NCBI GenBank assembly: GCA_964644025.1
Contig: CAZXVW010000176.1
Coordinates: 1 to 9,168, forward strand
Origin: CAZXVW01 sp964644025
Lineage (GTDB): Bacteria > Acidobacteriota > Terriglobia > Bryobacterales > Bryobacteraceae
DNA length: 9,168 bases
Direction of reading: 5' to 3'
The stretch's first letter is position 1. Every line of letters begins with the position of its first letter. Under the pieces are notes generated by a model. That model was not told the DNA's origin. It did no database searches and saw only the letters and a list, made by a program, of their open reading frames with translations. This document shows, piece by piece, positions 1-7,751 of this stretch. The position numbers and the translations under genes are program-made.

Positions 1-12
1 CTCTTCCGATCT
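1..12. other. Untrimmed Illumina adapter remnant
   Basis: The first 12 bases (ctcttccgatct) are identical to the last 12 bases of the TruSeq adapter arm, which ends GCTCTTCCGATCT. Argininosuccinate synthase coding sequence begins immediately afterwards and in the middle of the protein, so these bases are almost certainly technical and not genomic. The final T would be the ligation T overhang. True biological sequence starts at base 13. A chance match of this length exactly at a contig end is unlikely. Confidence 0.9.
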
Positions 13-1061
13 GCAAGACCGGCGCTTCGGAAGTCTACATCGAGGACATGAGAGAGGAGTTCGCCACCGGCTACCTCTGGCCCCTGGTGCGCTCCGGCGC
101 CGTCTACGAGCATAAGTACCTGCTGGGAACCTCGATTGCGCGCCCGCTGCTGGCCAAGAAGCAGGTGGAGGTGGCGCTGAGAACCGGATGCGACGGGCTG
201 GCCCACGGTTGCACGGGCAAAGGCAACGACCAGGTTCGCTTCGAGCTTACCTACAAGGCGCTGGCGCCCCAGCTCGCCGTCATCGCCCCCTGGCGCGAAT
301 GGAATATCGTTTCGCGTGAAGATGCGCTGGCTTACGCCGCCCGGCACAACGTCCCGGTATCGGCTACCTCGAAGAAGATCTACAGCCGCGACCGGAACAT
401 GTGGCACCTTTCCCACGAAGGCGGCTCGCTGGAGGACCCGGCCAACGCCGCTCCCGATGAGATCTGGATGCTGACGCGCGACCCCCGCCAGGCCCCCGAC
501 GAGCCCGGCGAGGTGACCATCGGTTTTGACAGGGGCGTCCCGGTTTCGGTGAACGGGGAGGCGCTGCCGGCCGCCGCGCTGGTGGAGAAGCTGAACGCGA
601 TCGGCGCCGAGCACGGCGTGGGGCGCGTCGACCTGGTGGAGAACCGCTTCGTCGGTATGAAGAGCCGCGGCTGCTACGAGACGCCGGGCGGCACGCTGAT
701 CGTCGCCGCGCACCGGGAACTCGAGTCGCTCACCCTGGACCGCCAGACGTTGCACTTCAAGCAGAAGCTCGGGTTGGACTATGCCGAGCTGGTCTACAAC
801 GGAATGTGGTTCACCCCGCTGCGCGAGGCGCTGGACGCCTTTTTCGCCGTCACCAGCGCGAACACGACCGGCGAAGTGACCCTGCAGATGTACAAGGGCG
901 GCGTGCAGCCGGTCTCCCGGCGCTCGCCCAACTCGCTGTATTCGGTCTCGATCGGCAGCTTCACCATGGGCGCTGACTACGATCAGAAGGATGCGCTCGG
1001 CTTCATCAACCTCACCGGGTTGCCCATCCGCATGCGGGCCAGCCTTGGCAAGAACAAGTGA
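13..1061 (+). CDS. argG: Argininosuccinate synthase, 5'-truncated by the contig end
   Basis: ArgG joins citrulline and aspartate, with ATP going to AMP and PPi, to form argininosuccinate in the cytoplasm, the penultimate step of arginine synthesis. The reading frame is open from the first genomic base, with KTGASEVYIED before the internal Met at 48, so that Met is not the start. Visible are the LLGTSIARP block (about 122-148), the family signature GCTGKGNDQVRF (about 207-242) and the SRGCYETPGGTL block (about 663-700). About 348 codons are present against roughly 400 in the short (Bacillus/human-like) ArgG class, so about 55-65 N-terminal residues are missing, including the P-loop-like SGGLDTS ATP site. 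The loss is explained by the contig edge and not by gene decay. The stop codon is 9 nt before argH and contributes to its ribosome binding site. Confidence 0.95.
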
Positions 1062-1070
1062 GGCCGCCTG

Positions 1071-2453
1071 ATGAAACTCTGGGGTGGCAGGTTCTCCGAA
1101 GGGCCCTCGGAGGTCTTCGAACGCTTCTCGGAATCCCTTTCCTTTGATCGCCGGCTGTTGGAGGCCGACGTACGCGGCTCCGCCACGTTTGCCCGGGCGC
1201 TCGCTCGCGCCGGCATTCTGAGCGAACAGGAATGCGCCCGCATTCTGGAAGCCTTTGAGCAGATCCTGGCCGAGGCCGAAGATCCCGGTTACTTCGAGGG
1301 AGCCGCGGATGAGGATGTCCATACCTTCGTCATCCGGAAACTGGGGGCGAAAGCCGGGGCGGTGGCTGACAAGATCCACACCGGTCGCAGCCGGAACGAG
1401 CAGGTTTCCCTCGATGTCCGCTTGTGGCTACGCGATGAAATCGACCGCGACCTCGACTTGCTGCGGGAGCTGATGGGCTCGCTGGTGGCGATGGCGCGAC
1501 GGTATCCGGACGCGGTGATTCCCGGCTACACCCACCTGCGGCGGGCGCAGGCGGTGCTCTGGCCGCATTACCTGCTGGCCTATTTCGAGATGTTCGCCCG
1601 TGACCGGGAGCGGCTGGAGCAGGCGCGCCGCCGCACGAACCTGCTGCCGCTCGGCTCCGGAGCGCTGGCCGGCAGCGCGTTTCCGTTCGATCGGGAAGCG
1701 ATGGCCCGCGAGCTAGGCTTTGATGGGGTCACACCCAACAGCATGGACGCGGCCGGAGACCGCGACTTCGTACTCGATTTCCTCTATGCCGCCTCGGTGA
1801 CGATGCTCCACCTCAGCCGGCTGGCCGAAGACTGGATCCTGTATTCCAGTGACGAGTTCGGCTGGCTGGAACTTGGCGATTCGGTAACCAGCGGCTCCAG
1901 CCTGATGCCGCAGAAGAAGAACCCGGATTCGCTGGAGCTGCTCCGCGGCAAGACCGGCCGGGTGTGGGGAAGCCTCACTTCCCTCTATGTGACGCTGAAG
2001 GGACTGCCGATGACCTACAACCGGGACTTGCAGGAAGACAAGCAGCCGCTGTTCGAAGCCGCCGATCAGTTGGCCGGCGCCCTCCGGATGGCTCGCGTGG
2101 TAGTGGATTCGGCGAGGCTGAACCCGGAGGCGCCGGCCGCGGCCGCCGCCGAAGGCTGGGTGGTGGCCACCGACCTGGCCGAAGCGCTTTCCCGGGCGGG
2201 GACGCCTTTCCACCGCGCCCATCAACTGGTCGGCCGGCTCGTGCTCGCCAGCCTTCGCCAGGGTAAGAAGCCGGCCGACTGGACCGCGGAGGAACTGGCC
2301 GCGTTCGCGCCGGAGTTTACTCCCGAGATGGCGGAGCTGCTCCGGCCCGCCAGCGGAATGGCGACCCGGGAGATCGCGGGCGGCACCGGACCGCAGTCGG
2401 TAGCGGCGGCCCTGGAGGAAGCCGAGCGGCGGCTGGAGGGTTGGCAGCAATGA
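1071..2453 (+). CDS. argH: Argininosuccinate lyase
   Basis: ArgH splits argininosuccinate into arginine and fumarate, the last step of arginine synthesis. It is a cytoplasmic homotetramer of the fumarase/aspartase superfamily. The 460-residue length is typical. Visible are the MKLWGGRF start, TGRSRNEQ (about 104-111), GYTHL with the conserved His155, and the superfamily loop GSSLMPQKKNP (275-285), which carries the catalytic serine. The second conserved block reads GYTHLRRAQA, where many family members have GYTHLQRAQP; nearby residues are intact, so this is probably a lineage variant. The start at 1071 is supported by GAGG at 1060-1063, which overlaps the argG stop, with a 7-nt spacer. The 3' end overlaps argR by 4 bp (ATGA), implying translational coupling. 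Confidence 0.97.
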   Translation: MKLWGGRFSEGPSEVFERFSESLSFDRRLLEADVRGSATFARALARAGILSEQECARILEAFEQILAEAEDPGYFEGAADEDVHTFVIRKLGAKAGAVADKIHTGRSRNEQVSLDVRLWLRDEIDRDLDLLRELMGSLVAMARRYPDAVIPGYTHLRRAQAVLWPHYLLAYFEMFARDRERLEQARRRTNLLPLGSGALAGSAFPFDREAMARELGFDGVTPNSMDAAGDRDFVLDFLYAASVTMLHLSRLAEDWILYSSDEFGWLELGDSVTSGSSLMPQKKNPDSLELLRGKTGRVWGSLTSLYVTLKGLPMTYNRDLQEDKQPLFEAADQLAGALRMARVVVDSARLNPEAPAAAAAEGWVVATDLAEALSRAGTPFHRAHQLVGRLVLASLRQGKKPADWTAEELAAFAPEFTPEMAELLRPASGMATREIAGGTGPQSVAAALEEAERRLEGWQQ

Positions 2454-2878
2454 ACAAGACGTACCGGCAAGGCCAGATTCTCAAGCTGATCGAACAGACC
2501 AGGGTCATGACCCAGGAACAACTGGCCCGGGAACTGGCCCGGGCCGGCATCCGGACGACGCAGGTTACGCTGTCGCGCGACATCCGGGAGCTCGGACTGG
2601 TGAAGACCCCTGACGGCTACCGCCAGGTTCCCGGCCAGCAGGCCGGACCCGAACTGGCGGCCGTGGCGGCCGAATTCCTCCGGGACATCCGCGTGGCGCA
2701 AAACCTCGTTGTCCTGAAGACCTCTCCAGGAAATGCGAACACGCTCGCCGTGGCGCTGGACGGGGCCGGCTGGAGCGAAGTCGTGGGCACTGTCGCCGGC
2801 GACGATACGATCCTGGTTGTTGCTCCGGACAACAAGACCGCGGCCGCCGTCCGGGAGCGGCTCCTGCGTTATCTTTGA
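2450..2878 (+). CDS. argR: Arginine repressor ArgR
   Basis: ArgR is the arginine-binding transcription factor that represses biosynthesis operons at ARG boxes. It normally forms trimers that become hexamers on binding arginine. The protein has 142 residues, near the usual 145-155. The N-terminal winged helix contains TTQVTLSRDIRELGLVK (about 36-52), a near-consensus ArgR recognition helix. The C-terminal oligomerisation and arginine-binding domain has SPGNANTLA (about 92-100) and the GDD motif (117-119) that contacts arginine. The start at 2450 has a strong GGAGGG at 2435-2440 with a 9-nt spacer and overlaps the argH stop as ATGA; an in-frame TTG at 2441 would abut that site and is unlikely. 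Cotranscription with argGH implies feedback control, but the operator upstream of argG lies outside the window. Confidence 0.95.
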   Translation: MNKTYRQGQILKLIEQTRVMTQEQLARELARAGIRTTQVTLSRDIRELGLVKTPDGYRQVPGQQAGPELAAVAAEFLRDIRVAQNLVVLKTSPGNANTLAVALDGAGWSEVVGTVAGDDTILVVAPDNKTAAAVRERLLRYL

Positions 2879-3004
2879 CTACATTCTCCCCCGCCGCTAT
2901 CCAAGCATAGGGAAATGACCCTAAACCCTTGCCGGACTGGTGCCGATTAACGCAGTATGGCAGTCGTCCAGACCAGCGCCGGGGTGTCCGCACGTGCTGG
3001 CAGC

Positions 3005-3021
3005 GCCGGAGGGCCTCCGGC
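3005..3021. repeat. GC-rich inverted repeat between argR and the kinase gene
   Basis: GCCGGAGG (3005-3012) and CCTCCGGC (3014-3021) are perfect reverse complements. As a hairpin this gives about 6 bp with a 5-nt loop. It lies within the 190-base gap between argR and the histidine kinase. No T-run follows, so it is not a standard intrinsic terminator. It could be a Rho-type processing stem or a protein-binding palindrome. A smaller TAGGG/CCCTA repeat sits at 2908-2923. I see no convincing promoter or ARG box in this gap. Confidence 0.35.
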
Positions 3022-3068
3022 TGGAATAGCTGAGTTGTCTGGCGGGTGTGACCAAGCGGAGAACGCGC

Positions 3069-5645
3069 GTGTCCATAGCGTTTGACCAGTTGACGCTGAT
3101 ACTGCTCGCGGCGATTGCGGTCGTGATTCTTCACGCAGTACGGAGAATGCGCCGGCGCCAGGGGGAAAACGCTGAAGCCTGGGGGGGCGTTTCGTTCGAA
3201 CACCACGTGCGCTCCCTGTTCGAAGGTACTCCGCTCGGCTACCTTCTCATCGACGCGGACGGCCTCATCGAGGAGGTGAACGAACGGGAGTGCGAGATTC
3301 TGGGTTTGTCCCGCTCGCAACTGCTCGGCCGGCCGTTCTGGGATTTGGCGCCGAAAGCCGAACGTGACCGGGAACGGGAGAGCTTCTTCCGCCGGCTCGC
3401 CGAGGAGAATCCCAGGCCAGTCACGCGAAAGAAATACCGGCACCCCGCCGGCAGTGTACTCACACTGGAAGTTTACGAATCACTCCTCCGCGACGACAGC
3501 GGTCACGTGGCCGGGCTGTCGGTCGCCTCCATGGACATCACCGAGCGCCAACGCAGCGAAGAGGAAATCTTCCAAACCACCTCGGAGCTGAAGGCGATCT
3601 TCCAGGCGTTTCCGGACTATTTCCTTCGCCTGGACGAAAGCGGCCGAGTAGTGGACTGCCAGACCGGCAAATCCGCCGACGGGTTCGGCCTGCCTGCCAA
3701 GCCGGTGGGCAAGCACCTCGCCAAAATTCTTCCGGAAGCCGCAGCGGCGCAGATTCAGGCAGCCATCAACGAAGTCCGCCAGAAGGACAAGATGGTCGTG
3801 GTGGACTTCGAAGTGGCCGGTCCCGGGAACAACCAGTTCTATGAGGCGCGCGTGTTGCCGTTGCACTGGACCGAGGTCATCGTCGTGCTCCGCAACGTCA
3901 CCAGACAAAAGGAAAACGAGCAGCGCCTGGCCGAATATGCCCAGCAGCTCGAGGAAAAGAACCGCGAACTCGAAGCGGCGCTGCTCGAGGCCCAGGAGGC
4001 GACGAAACTGAAGAGCCGGTTCCTGGCCAACATGAGTCACGAAATCCGCACTCCGATGAACGGCGTGATCGGGATGACCGATTTGCTGTTGGGTACCGGC
4101 CTGAACCCGGAACAGCGCGAGTTCGCCGAGTCGGTCAAGGCCTCGGCCAACTCGTTGTTGACGATCCTCAACGACATTCTGGATCTTTCCAAGATCGAGG
4201 CGGGCAAACTTCAGATCGAGTCGATCCCGTTTGATCTCGGCGGCACCCTGGAGGAGGTTGCCAAGGTTTTCTCTCTTCAAGCGCGGGCCAAGGGGCTGAA
4301 GTTCAGCTACGAGCCGCCGCCGGAGCTTGGCTGCCTGGCGGTCGGCGACCCTGGCCGGCTCCGGCAGGTGCTCAACAACCTCCTCAGCAACGCGGTGAAG
4401 TTCACCCAGGAAGGGGGCGTCAACCTGAGCGCGGAGTTCCTCGACCAGCCGCCCGGCGAGGTTACCGTCCGTTTCACGGTGGCCGACACCGGGATCGGGA
4501 TTTCGCCCGGCCAACGGGAACGGTTGTTCGAGAGTTTCGCTCAGGGCGACGATTCCATGACGCGGAAGTACGGCGGCACCGGCCTGGGCCTGGCGATCTC
4601 CAAGCAACTCGTGGAATTGATGGGTGGCCGGCTCGGCGTGCGCAGCGAACCGGGCCACGGCAGCGTCTTTTGGTTCACCATCACTTTTGGCAAGCAGGTG
4701 CTCCCGGTCGCCGGAGAATCTCAGACCAAGGCGGCCGCACCGCTGAAAGGGCTGCATGTGCTGATGGTGGACCGGAATACGAGCGCCGCCCGCACTGCGA
4801 AACGGCTTCTGTCTTCCTGGGGCGCCCGCGTGGGCACGGTGCGCCACTGCGGACAGATTGCCTCGCGGCTGCGGGAGGCCGCGGCCCAAGGTGATCCATT
4901 CCGGCTGGCGCTGGTCGATCTCGAACTCGCCGAACTCGACAGCTTCGACGCGGCCGCCTCGGTCAAGTCCAACCGCATGATTGGCCGAACCGTACTCATC
5001 GCGATGACCGCGGCGCCGCTTCGGGGCGATGGTCCCATGGTGCATCGGGCCGGCTATTCCGCCTATCTGCCCACGCCGTTCGATCCTTCCGAGCTGCGGG
5101 AAGCAATCACCGCCGCGCTGAAATCGGAAGGGGACCCGAACGCTCCGCTTGTCACCCGTCACACGCTCCAGGAGAAGAAGACCCTCTCCTCCCGGGAACG
5201 GGAGCCGGCTGCTCCCGGACGATCCGCCGGCGGGCGGAAACCACGGGCGCTGGTGGCCGAGGACAACCTGCTCAATCAAAGGGTTGCCGCCCGACTGTTG
5301 CGAAAGGCGGGCCTGGAAGTGGACGTGGTCGCCAATGGACGCGAAGCCGTGGAATCGGCTCTGAGCACTTCCTACGACTTGATCCTGATGGATTGCCAGA
5401 TGCCCGTAATGGACGGCTTCGAAGCGACGGAGCTGATTCGCCGCCGCGAAGGGGATGGCCGCCACACGCCGATTTGCGCGTTGACCGCTCACGCCATGGA
5501 CTCGGATCGTGAGAAATGCCTGGCAGCGGGGATGGACGGCTACATCGCCAAGCCGGTGGGTCTGGACAAGCTGCGAGAAGTCATCGACGAACTCGTTTAT
5601 GCTGATCCGGCGGGCCGGCGGAAGTCGGCCGTGGCTGTGCAGTAA
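3069..5645 (+). CDS. Hybrid sensor histidine kinase (TM-PAS-PAS-HisKA-HATPase-REC-REC)
   Basis: This is a membrane-anchored two-component kinase of 858 residues. One N-terminal membrane segment (about 8-24) is followed by RRMRRR, with no periplasmic domain, so sensing is probably intracellular through two PAS domains (about 45-161 and 171-285). A coiled coil (about 280-313) leads to HisKA with phospho-His324 in HEIRTPMNG. The ATPase domain has Asn441 (N box), D473-TGIG (G1) and GGTGLGL at 502-508 (G2). Receiver 1 (about 561-683) is degenerate: D568 is followed by Arg, and the conserved Lys is replaced by Thr669, although D617 and T647 remain. Receiver 2 (about 724-843) is canonical (E731/D732, D775, T806, K828). 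There is no HPt domain. GTG 3069 is preferred: GGAGA at 3058-3062 precedes it, and the alternative GTG at 3048 adds KRRTR, which conflicts with an N-out topology. Its partner and signal are unknown. Confidence 0.93.
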   Translation: MSIAFDQLTLILLAAIAVVILHAVRRMRRRQGENAEAWGGVSFEHHVRSLFEGTPLGYLLIDADGLIEEVNERECEILGLSRSQLLGRPFWDLAPKAERDRERESFFRRLAEENPRPVTRKKYRHPAGSVLTLEVYESLLRDDSGHVAGLSVASMDITERQRSEEEIFQTTSELKAIFQAFPDYFLRLDESGRVVDCQTGKSADGFGLPAKPVGKHLAKILPEAAAAQIQAAINEVRQKDKMVVVDFEVAGPGNNQFYEARVLPLHWTEVIVVLRNVTRQKENEQRLAEYAQQLEEKNRELEAALLEAQEATKLKSRFLANMSHEIRTPMNGVIGMTDLLLGTGLNPEQREFAESVKASANSLLTILNDILDLSKIEAGKLQIESIPFDLGGTLEEVAKVFSLQARAKGLKFSYEPPPELGCLAVGDPGRLRQVLNNLLSNAVKFTQEGGVNLSAEFLDQPPGEVTVRFTVADTGIGISPGQRERLFESFAQGDDSMTRKYGGTGLGLAISKQLVELMGGRLGVRSEPGHGSVFWFTITFGKQVLPVAGESQTKAAAPLKGLHVLMVDRNTSAARTAKRLLSSWGARVGTVRHCGQIASRLREAAAQGDPFRLALVDLELAELDSFDAAASVKSNRMIGRTVLIAMTAAPLRGDGPMVHRAGYSAYLPTPFDPSELREAITAALKSEGDPNAPLVTRHTLQEKKTLSSREREPAAPGRSAGGRKPRALVAEDNLLNQRVAARLLRKAGLEVDVVANGREAVESALSTSYDLILMDCQMPVMDGFEATELIRRREGDGRHTPICALTAHAMDSDREKCLAAGMDGYIAKPVGLDKLREVIDELVYADPAGRRKSAVAVQ

Positions 5646-5681
5646 ACCCCTCCGGCACGCGGTCCGGCAAGCTGGCTCGTC

Positions 5682-6602
5682 TCACTCATCCCGCCCGGGC
5701 CCGGCGGCGGGGACGGGAGAGAGATTCCCCCGCAGCGCGCACTGGTTATGCTCAAACTGGATCGTCGTATGGTGTATGCCGTAGCGCTCGGCCATCACCT
5801 CATTAATGCGCCGCAGGATCGATTCGGTTTCCACCAGCGAGATGTCGTCGATCAACACGTGGCAGCTCAGCGCGTGCGTTCGGGTTCCCAGGCTCCAGAC
5901 GTGCAGGTCGTGGAGGTCGCGAACGCCGGGCACGGCGCGGAGCGAGTCCAGCACGGAGTCCAGCCGCATCCCGCGCGGCAATCCCTCCAGCAGGATGTTC
6001 AACGTCTCGCGGACGATGTCCCACGCCGTCCACACGATCAACAGCCCGATGAGAACCGACAAAATCGGGTCGACAACGTGCCAGCCGGTGTAGTGGATGA
6101 CGACGGCACCGATGATGATCCCGATTGAGCCGAGCGCATCTCCCAGCATGTGTACGTAAGCGGCTCGAATGTTCAGGTCCTCTCGCCGTTGGCGATGCAA
6201 GCCCAGCATGATCGCCGCGTTCACGGCCAGTCCCAGCCCGGCCACGACGAACATTGTCAGCTCGCCCACCGGCTCCGGATTCCGCAGCCGGTGATAGCTC
6301 TCGTAGAAGATGAAACACGCCAGCACCAGCAGGGTCAGGGCATTGACAAACGCCGCCAGCACCCCGGCCCGGTGATAGCCGTAGGTTTTGACCTTGTCGG
6401 GCGGGCGCGAGGCGAAGTAAAAGCCCACCCAGGCGAGCAGCAGCGCCAGGGCGTCGGTCAGGTTGTGTCCGGCGTCAGAAATCAGCGCCAGGCTGTGCGC
6501 TTGCAGGCCCGCGACAAATTCCACCACCACGAACAGAACGGTGACCAGCAACGACCAGCGAAGCACTTTTCCCATAGCCGCCGAATGGGGATGATGGTGC
6601 AA
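5682..6602 (-). CDS. Cation diffusion facilitator (CzcD/ZitB-type zinc/cation exporter)
   Basis: This is an inner-membrane proton-coupled antiporter exporting divalent metals, most likely Zn2+. The protein has 306 residues, typical for the family, with about six hydrophobic segments in the first 200 residues. The transport site is the pair HNLTD (H46/D50) and HMLGD (H151/D155); the HxxxD pattern at both places is the zinc-type signature. The cytoplasmic C-terminal domain carries several possible metal ligands (H231, H234, H243, H248, H277, H278, H285). The chosen start is TTG at 6602: AGGAG (minus strand, 6612-6608) lies 5 nt before it, and it gives a His-rich tip, HHHPH. An alternative ATG at 6575 lacks this tip. 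The gene is convergent with the kinase (36 nt apart) and divergent from the peroxiredoxin. No metal-responsive regulator is visible nearby. Confidence 0.94.
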   Translation of the reverse strand: MHHHPHSAAMGKVLRWSLLVTVLFVVVEFVAGLQAHSLALISDAGHNLTDALALLLAWVGFYFASRPPDKVKTYGYHRAGVLAAFVNALTLLVLACFIFYESYHRLRNPEPVGELTMFVVAGLGLAVNAAIMLGLHRQRREDLNIRAAYVHMLGDALGSIGIIIGAVVIHYTGWHVVDPILSVLIGLLIVWTAWDIVRETLNILLEGLPRGMRLDSVLDSLRAVPGVRDLHDLHVWSLGTRTHALSCHVLIDDISLVETESILRRINEVMAERYGIHHTTIQFEHNQCALRGNLSPVPAAGPGRDE

Positions 6603-6785
6603 GGCAACTCCTATTTCTCCAGCCTATACTATTCAGCGTGGCGCTCACCAGCCGGCCGGAACCGGGTGGAGATGCTCCGAAATAATGTTACTCCCTAACT
6701 GCAACGAGGCTCTGTCACCCGGGCGAAGCTGGAGAGGTGGTAGACTCGTCTGGGGTGAATTCCCCGAAGGAGTATTATCACCGGC
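6603..6785. promoter_or_regulatory. Divergent intergenic region (efflux gene / peroxiredoxin)
   Basis: This 183-base gap must hold promoters for two genes pointing apart. A TATACT (6625-6630) resembles a -10 box on the plus strand, but I find no matching -35, and the minus-strand reading (TAGTAT) is only partly consensus. GGGG-TGAATT-CCCC (6752-6765) is a small inverted repeat directly before the AAGGAG (6767-6772) that precedes the peroxiredoxin start. No recognisable Zur, OxyR or PerR operator could be identified by eye. Confidence 0.3.
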
Positions 6786-7250
6786 ATGCTGGGGTGGCTG
6801 TTTTCCGATCCGCTTCCCACCGGAGTGCCCGCTCCGTGGTTCACGTGTCTAGACGAGACGGGAGAGACCTTCGCGCTGGACCAGCACCGGGGGCGGAAGG
6901 TGATCCTCGTGTTTTATCCGGCTGACAACACGGCCGTATGTATGCTCCAGTTGTCGGAATTGCGTGACAACTGGAACAAGCTGCGCTCACTCGGCGCCGT
7001 GGTGTTCGGAGTGAACCCGGCGGGCGCGGAGAGTCACCAGAGTTTTCGCGAGCTCAACCGCTTCCCGTTTCCGCTGCTGGTGGACGAAGGCAAGCGGGCC
7101 GCCAGGCTTTACAACTGCAGCGGCATGGTCATCCGGCGGACTGTCTACGTGATCGACGAGACGGGCATCATCCGGTACGCCAAGCGAGGCCGTCCGCCGG
7201 TGGCCGAGATCCTGCGCGTGCTCGCCCAGCCACACGGCTCACCACGTTAG
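6786..7250 (+). CDS. Peroxiredoxin, PrxQ/BCP-like (thioredoxin fold)
   Basis: Thiol peroxidases of this AhpC/TSA family reduce hydrogen peroxide and organic hydroperoxides in the cytoplasm. The 154-residue length matches BCP/PrxQ. The active site is the PxxxTxxC motif PADNTAVC, with peroxidatic Cys52 after FYP; the second conserved block reads RRT (117-119), where the Arg supports the catalytic thiolate. Most BCP proteins have a resolving Cys five residues after the peroxidatic one; here it is Ser57. Cys21 and Cys111 are the only other cysteines, so it may act as a 1-Cys enzyme or use Cys111. The start at 6786 has AAGGAG at 6767-6772, but the 13-nt spacer is long. It ends with TAG, showing that TAG serves as a normal stop in this genome. 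Confidence 0.88.
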   Translation: MLGWLFSDPLPTGVPAPWFTCLDETGETFALDQHRGRKVILVFYPADNTAVCMLQLSELRDNWNKLRSLGAVVFGVNPAGAESHQSFRELNRFPFPLLVDEGKRAARLYNCSGMVIRRTVYVIDETGIIRYAKRGRPPVAEILRVLAQPHGSPR

Positions 7251-7751
7251 TTCCGGGGACACCGATTGGCACCGGTGTTTGCGTAGCCTGCCTGCCGGCG
7301 GGCTAATTTGGCTTTGCGATTGTGCGGACGGCGAAGAAAAGGGGAAGAAGAGATCCCGGTAACCGGTTGAATTTATTAGAGTTAGGTCCAAATTGGGTTC
7401 GAATCCTCATTTTTTTGCGCGGCGCGGCTCTTCAGGAAAAGCCTGGCCGGAGCAGGGGCTTGTTCCATGGCCGAAAGCAACGGTGCGCCGCGGCAGTTTC
7501 CGGCGCCGCCGCCGTGAACCAGGATCATCCCCAGCGCCCGCACGGGTTCGCTCTCGAGCACAGGCGAGGGGTGAGGTAGCCAGCAGCAGCGGCCGTGGAA
7601 TCCTGTTTTCGCCGCATTCCGGCGGGATGGGAACCGGCAATCAAGATCTGGTCCGGGTGGACATCTCCTGAGGACGGCGGTTTCCCGTTGCATATGCGGT
7701 TGTCAAACATCCGGGGGCGAGCGGGGGTATCCGTGCCGGTTCTGTTATAGC
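7251..7751. other. 500-base region with no supportable gene
   Basis: Short open frames cross this stretch on both strands, but none shows a recognisable family or consistent codon pattern. It contains two weak hairpins just after the peroxiredoxin stop, a locally AT-rich patch (about 7365-7400), a tRNA T-arm-like GGTTCGAATCC (7396-7406) and a T7 run (7410-7416). The arms needed for a whole tRNA could not be found upstream. It marks the change from ordinary chromosomal genes to the accessory genes on the right, and may contain decayed element DNA. Confidence 0.5.
7258..7309 (+). terminator. Possible weak terminator after the peroxiredoxin gene
   Basis: ACACCG (7259-7264) pairs with CGGTGT (7273-7278) around an 8-nt loop, followed only by a short TTT. 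A second stem, GCCTG-CCGG-CGGGC (7290-7303, with one G·T pair), is followed by TAATTT. Together they could end transcription of the peroxiredoxin gene, but neither has a strong T-tract. Confidence 0.3.

Noticed and set aside
1713..2450. A 245-codon minus-strand open frame opposite argH
   Set aside because: Composition-driven shadow of argH with no family features.
3048..3068. GTG at 3048 as the kinase start
   Set aside because: It has no ribosome site at proper distance and adds positive charges before a membrane segment already followed by RRMRRR; GTG 3069 has GGAGA 6 nt upstream.
2565..3443. A 292-codon minus-strand open frame spanning argR, the gap and the kinase 5' end
   Set aside because: It overlaps two confident plus-strand genes, and its sequence is Arg/Pro/Gly-rich without any motif.
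3480..5492. A 670-codon open frame on the minus strand opposite the histidine kinase
   Set aside because: It lies exactly antisense to a clear multi-domain kinase, its product is rich in Arg/Gly/Gln/His with no recognisable domain, and GC-rich genes commonly create such antisense open frames.
7325..7416. A complete tRNA gene ending in GGTTCGAATCC
   Set aside because: No acceptor pairing, D arm or anticodon stem could be drawn, and the bases after the T-arm are a T-run.
7382..7693. Minus-strand open frame of about 103 codons (segment with GMILVHGGGAG) and its neighbour at 7525-8019
   Set aside because: They briefly suggested a decayed hydrolase, but no continuous family pattern or start signal could be supported, and the second overlaps the better-supported plus-strand coding signal.
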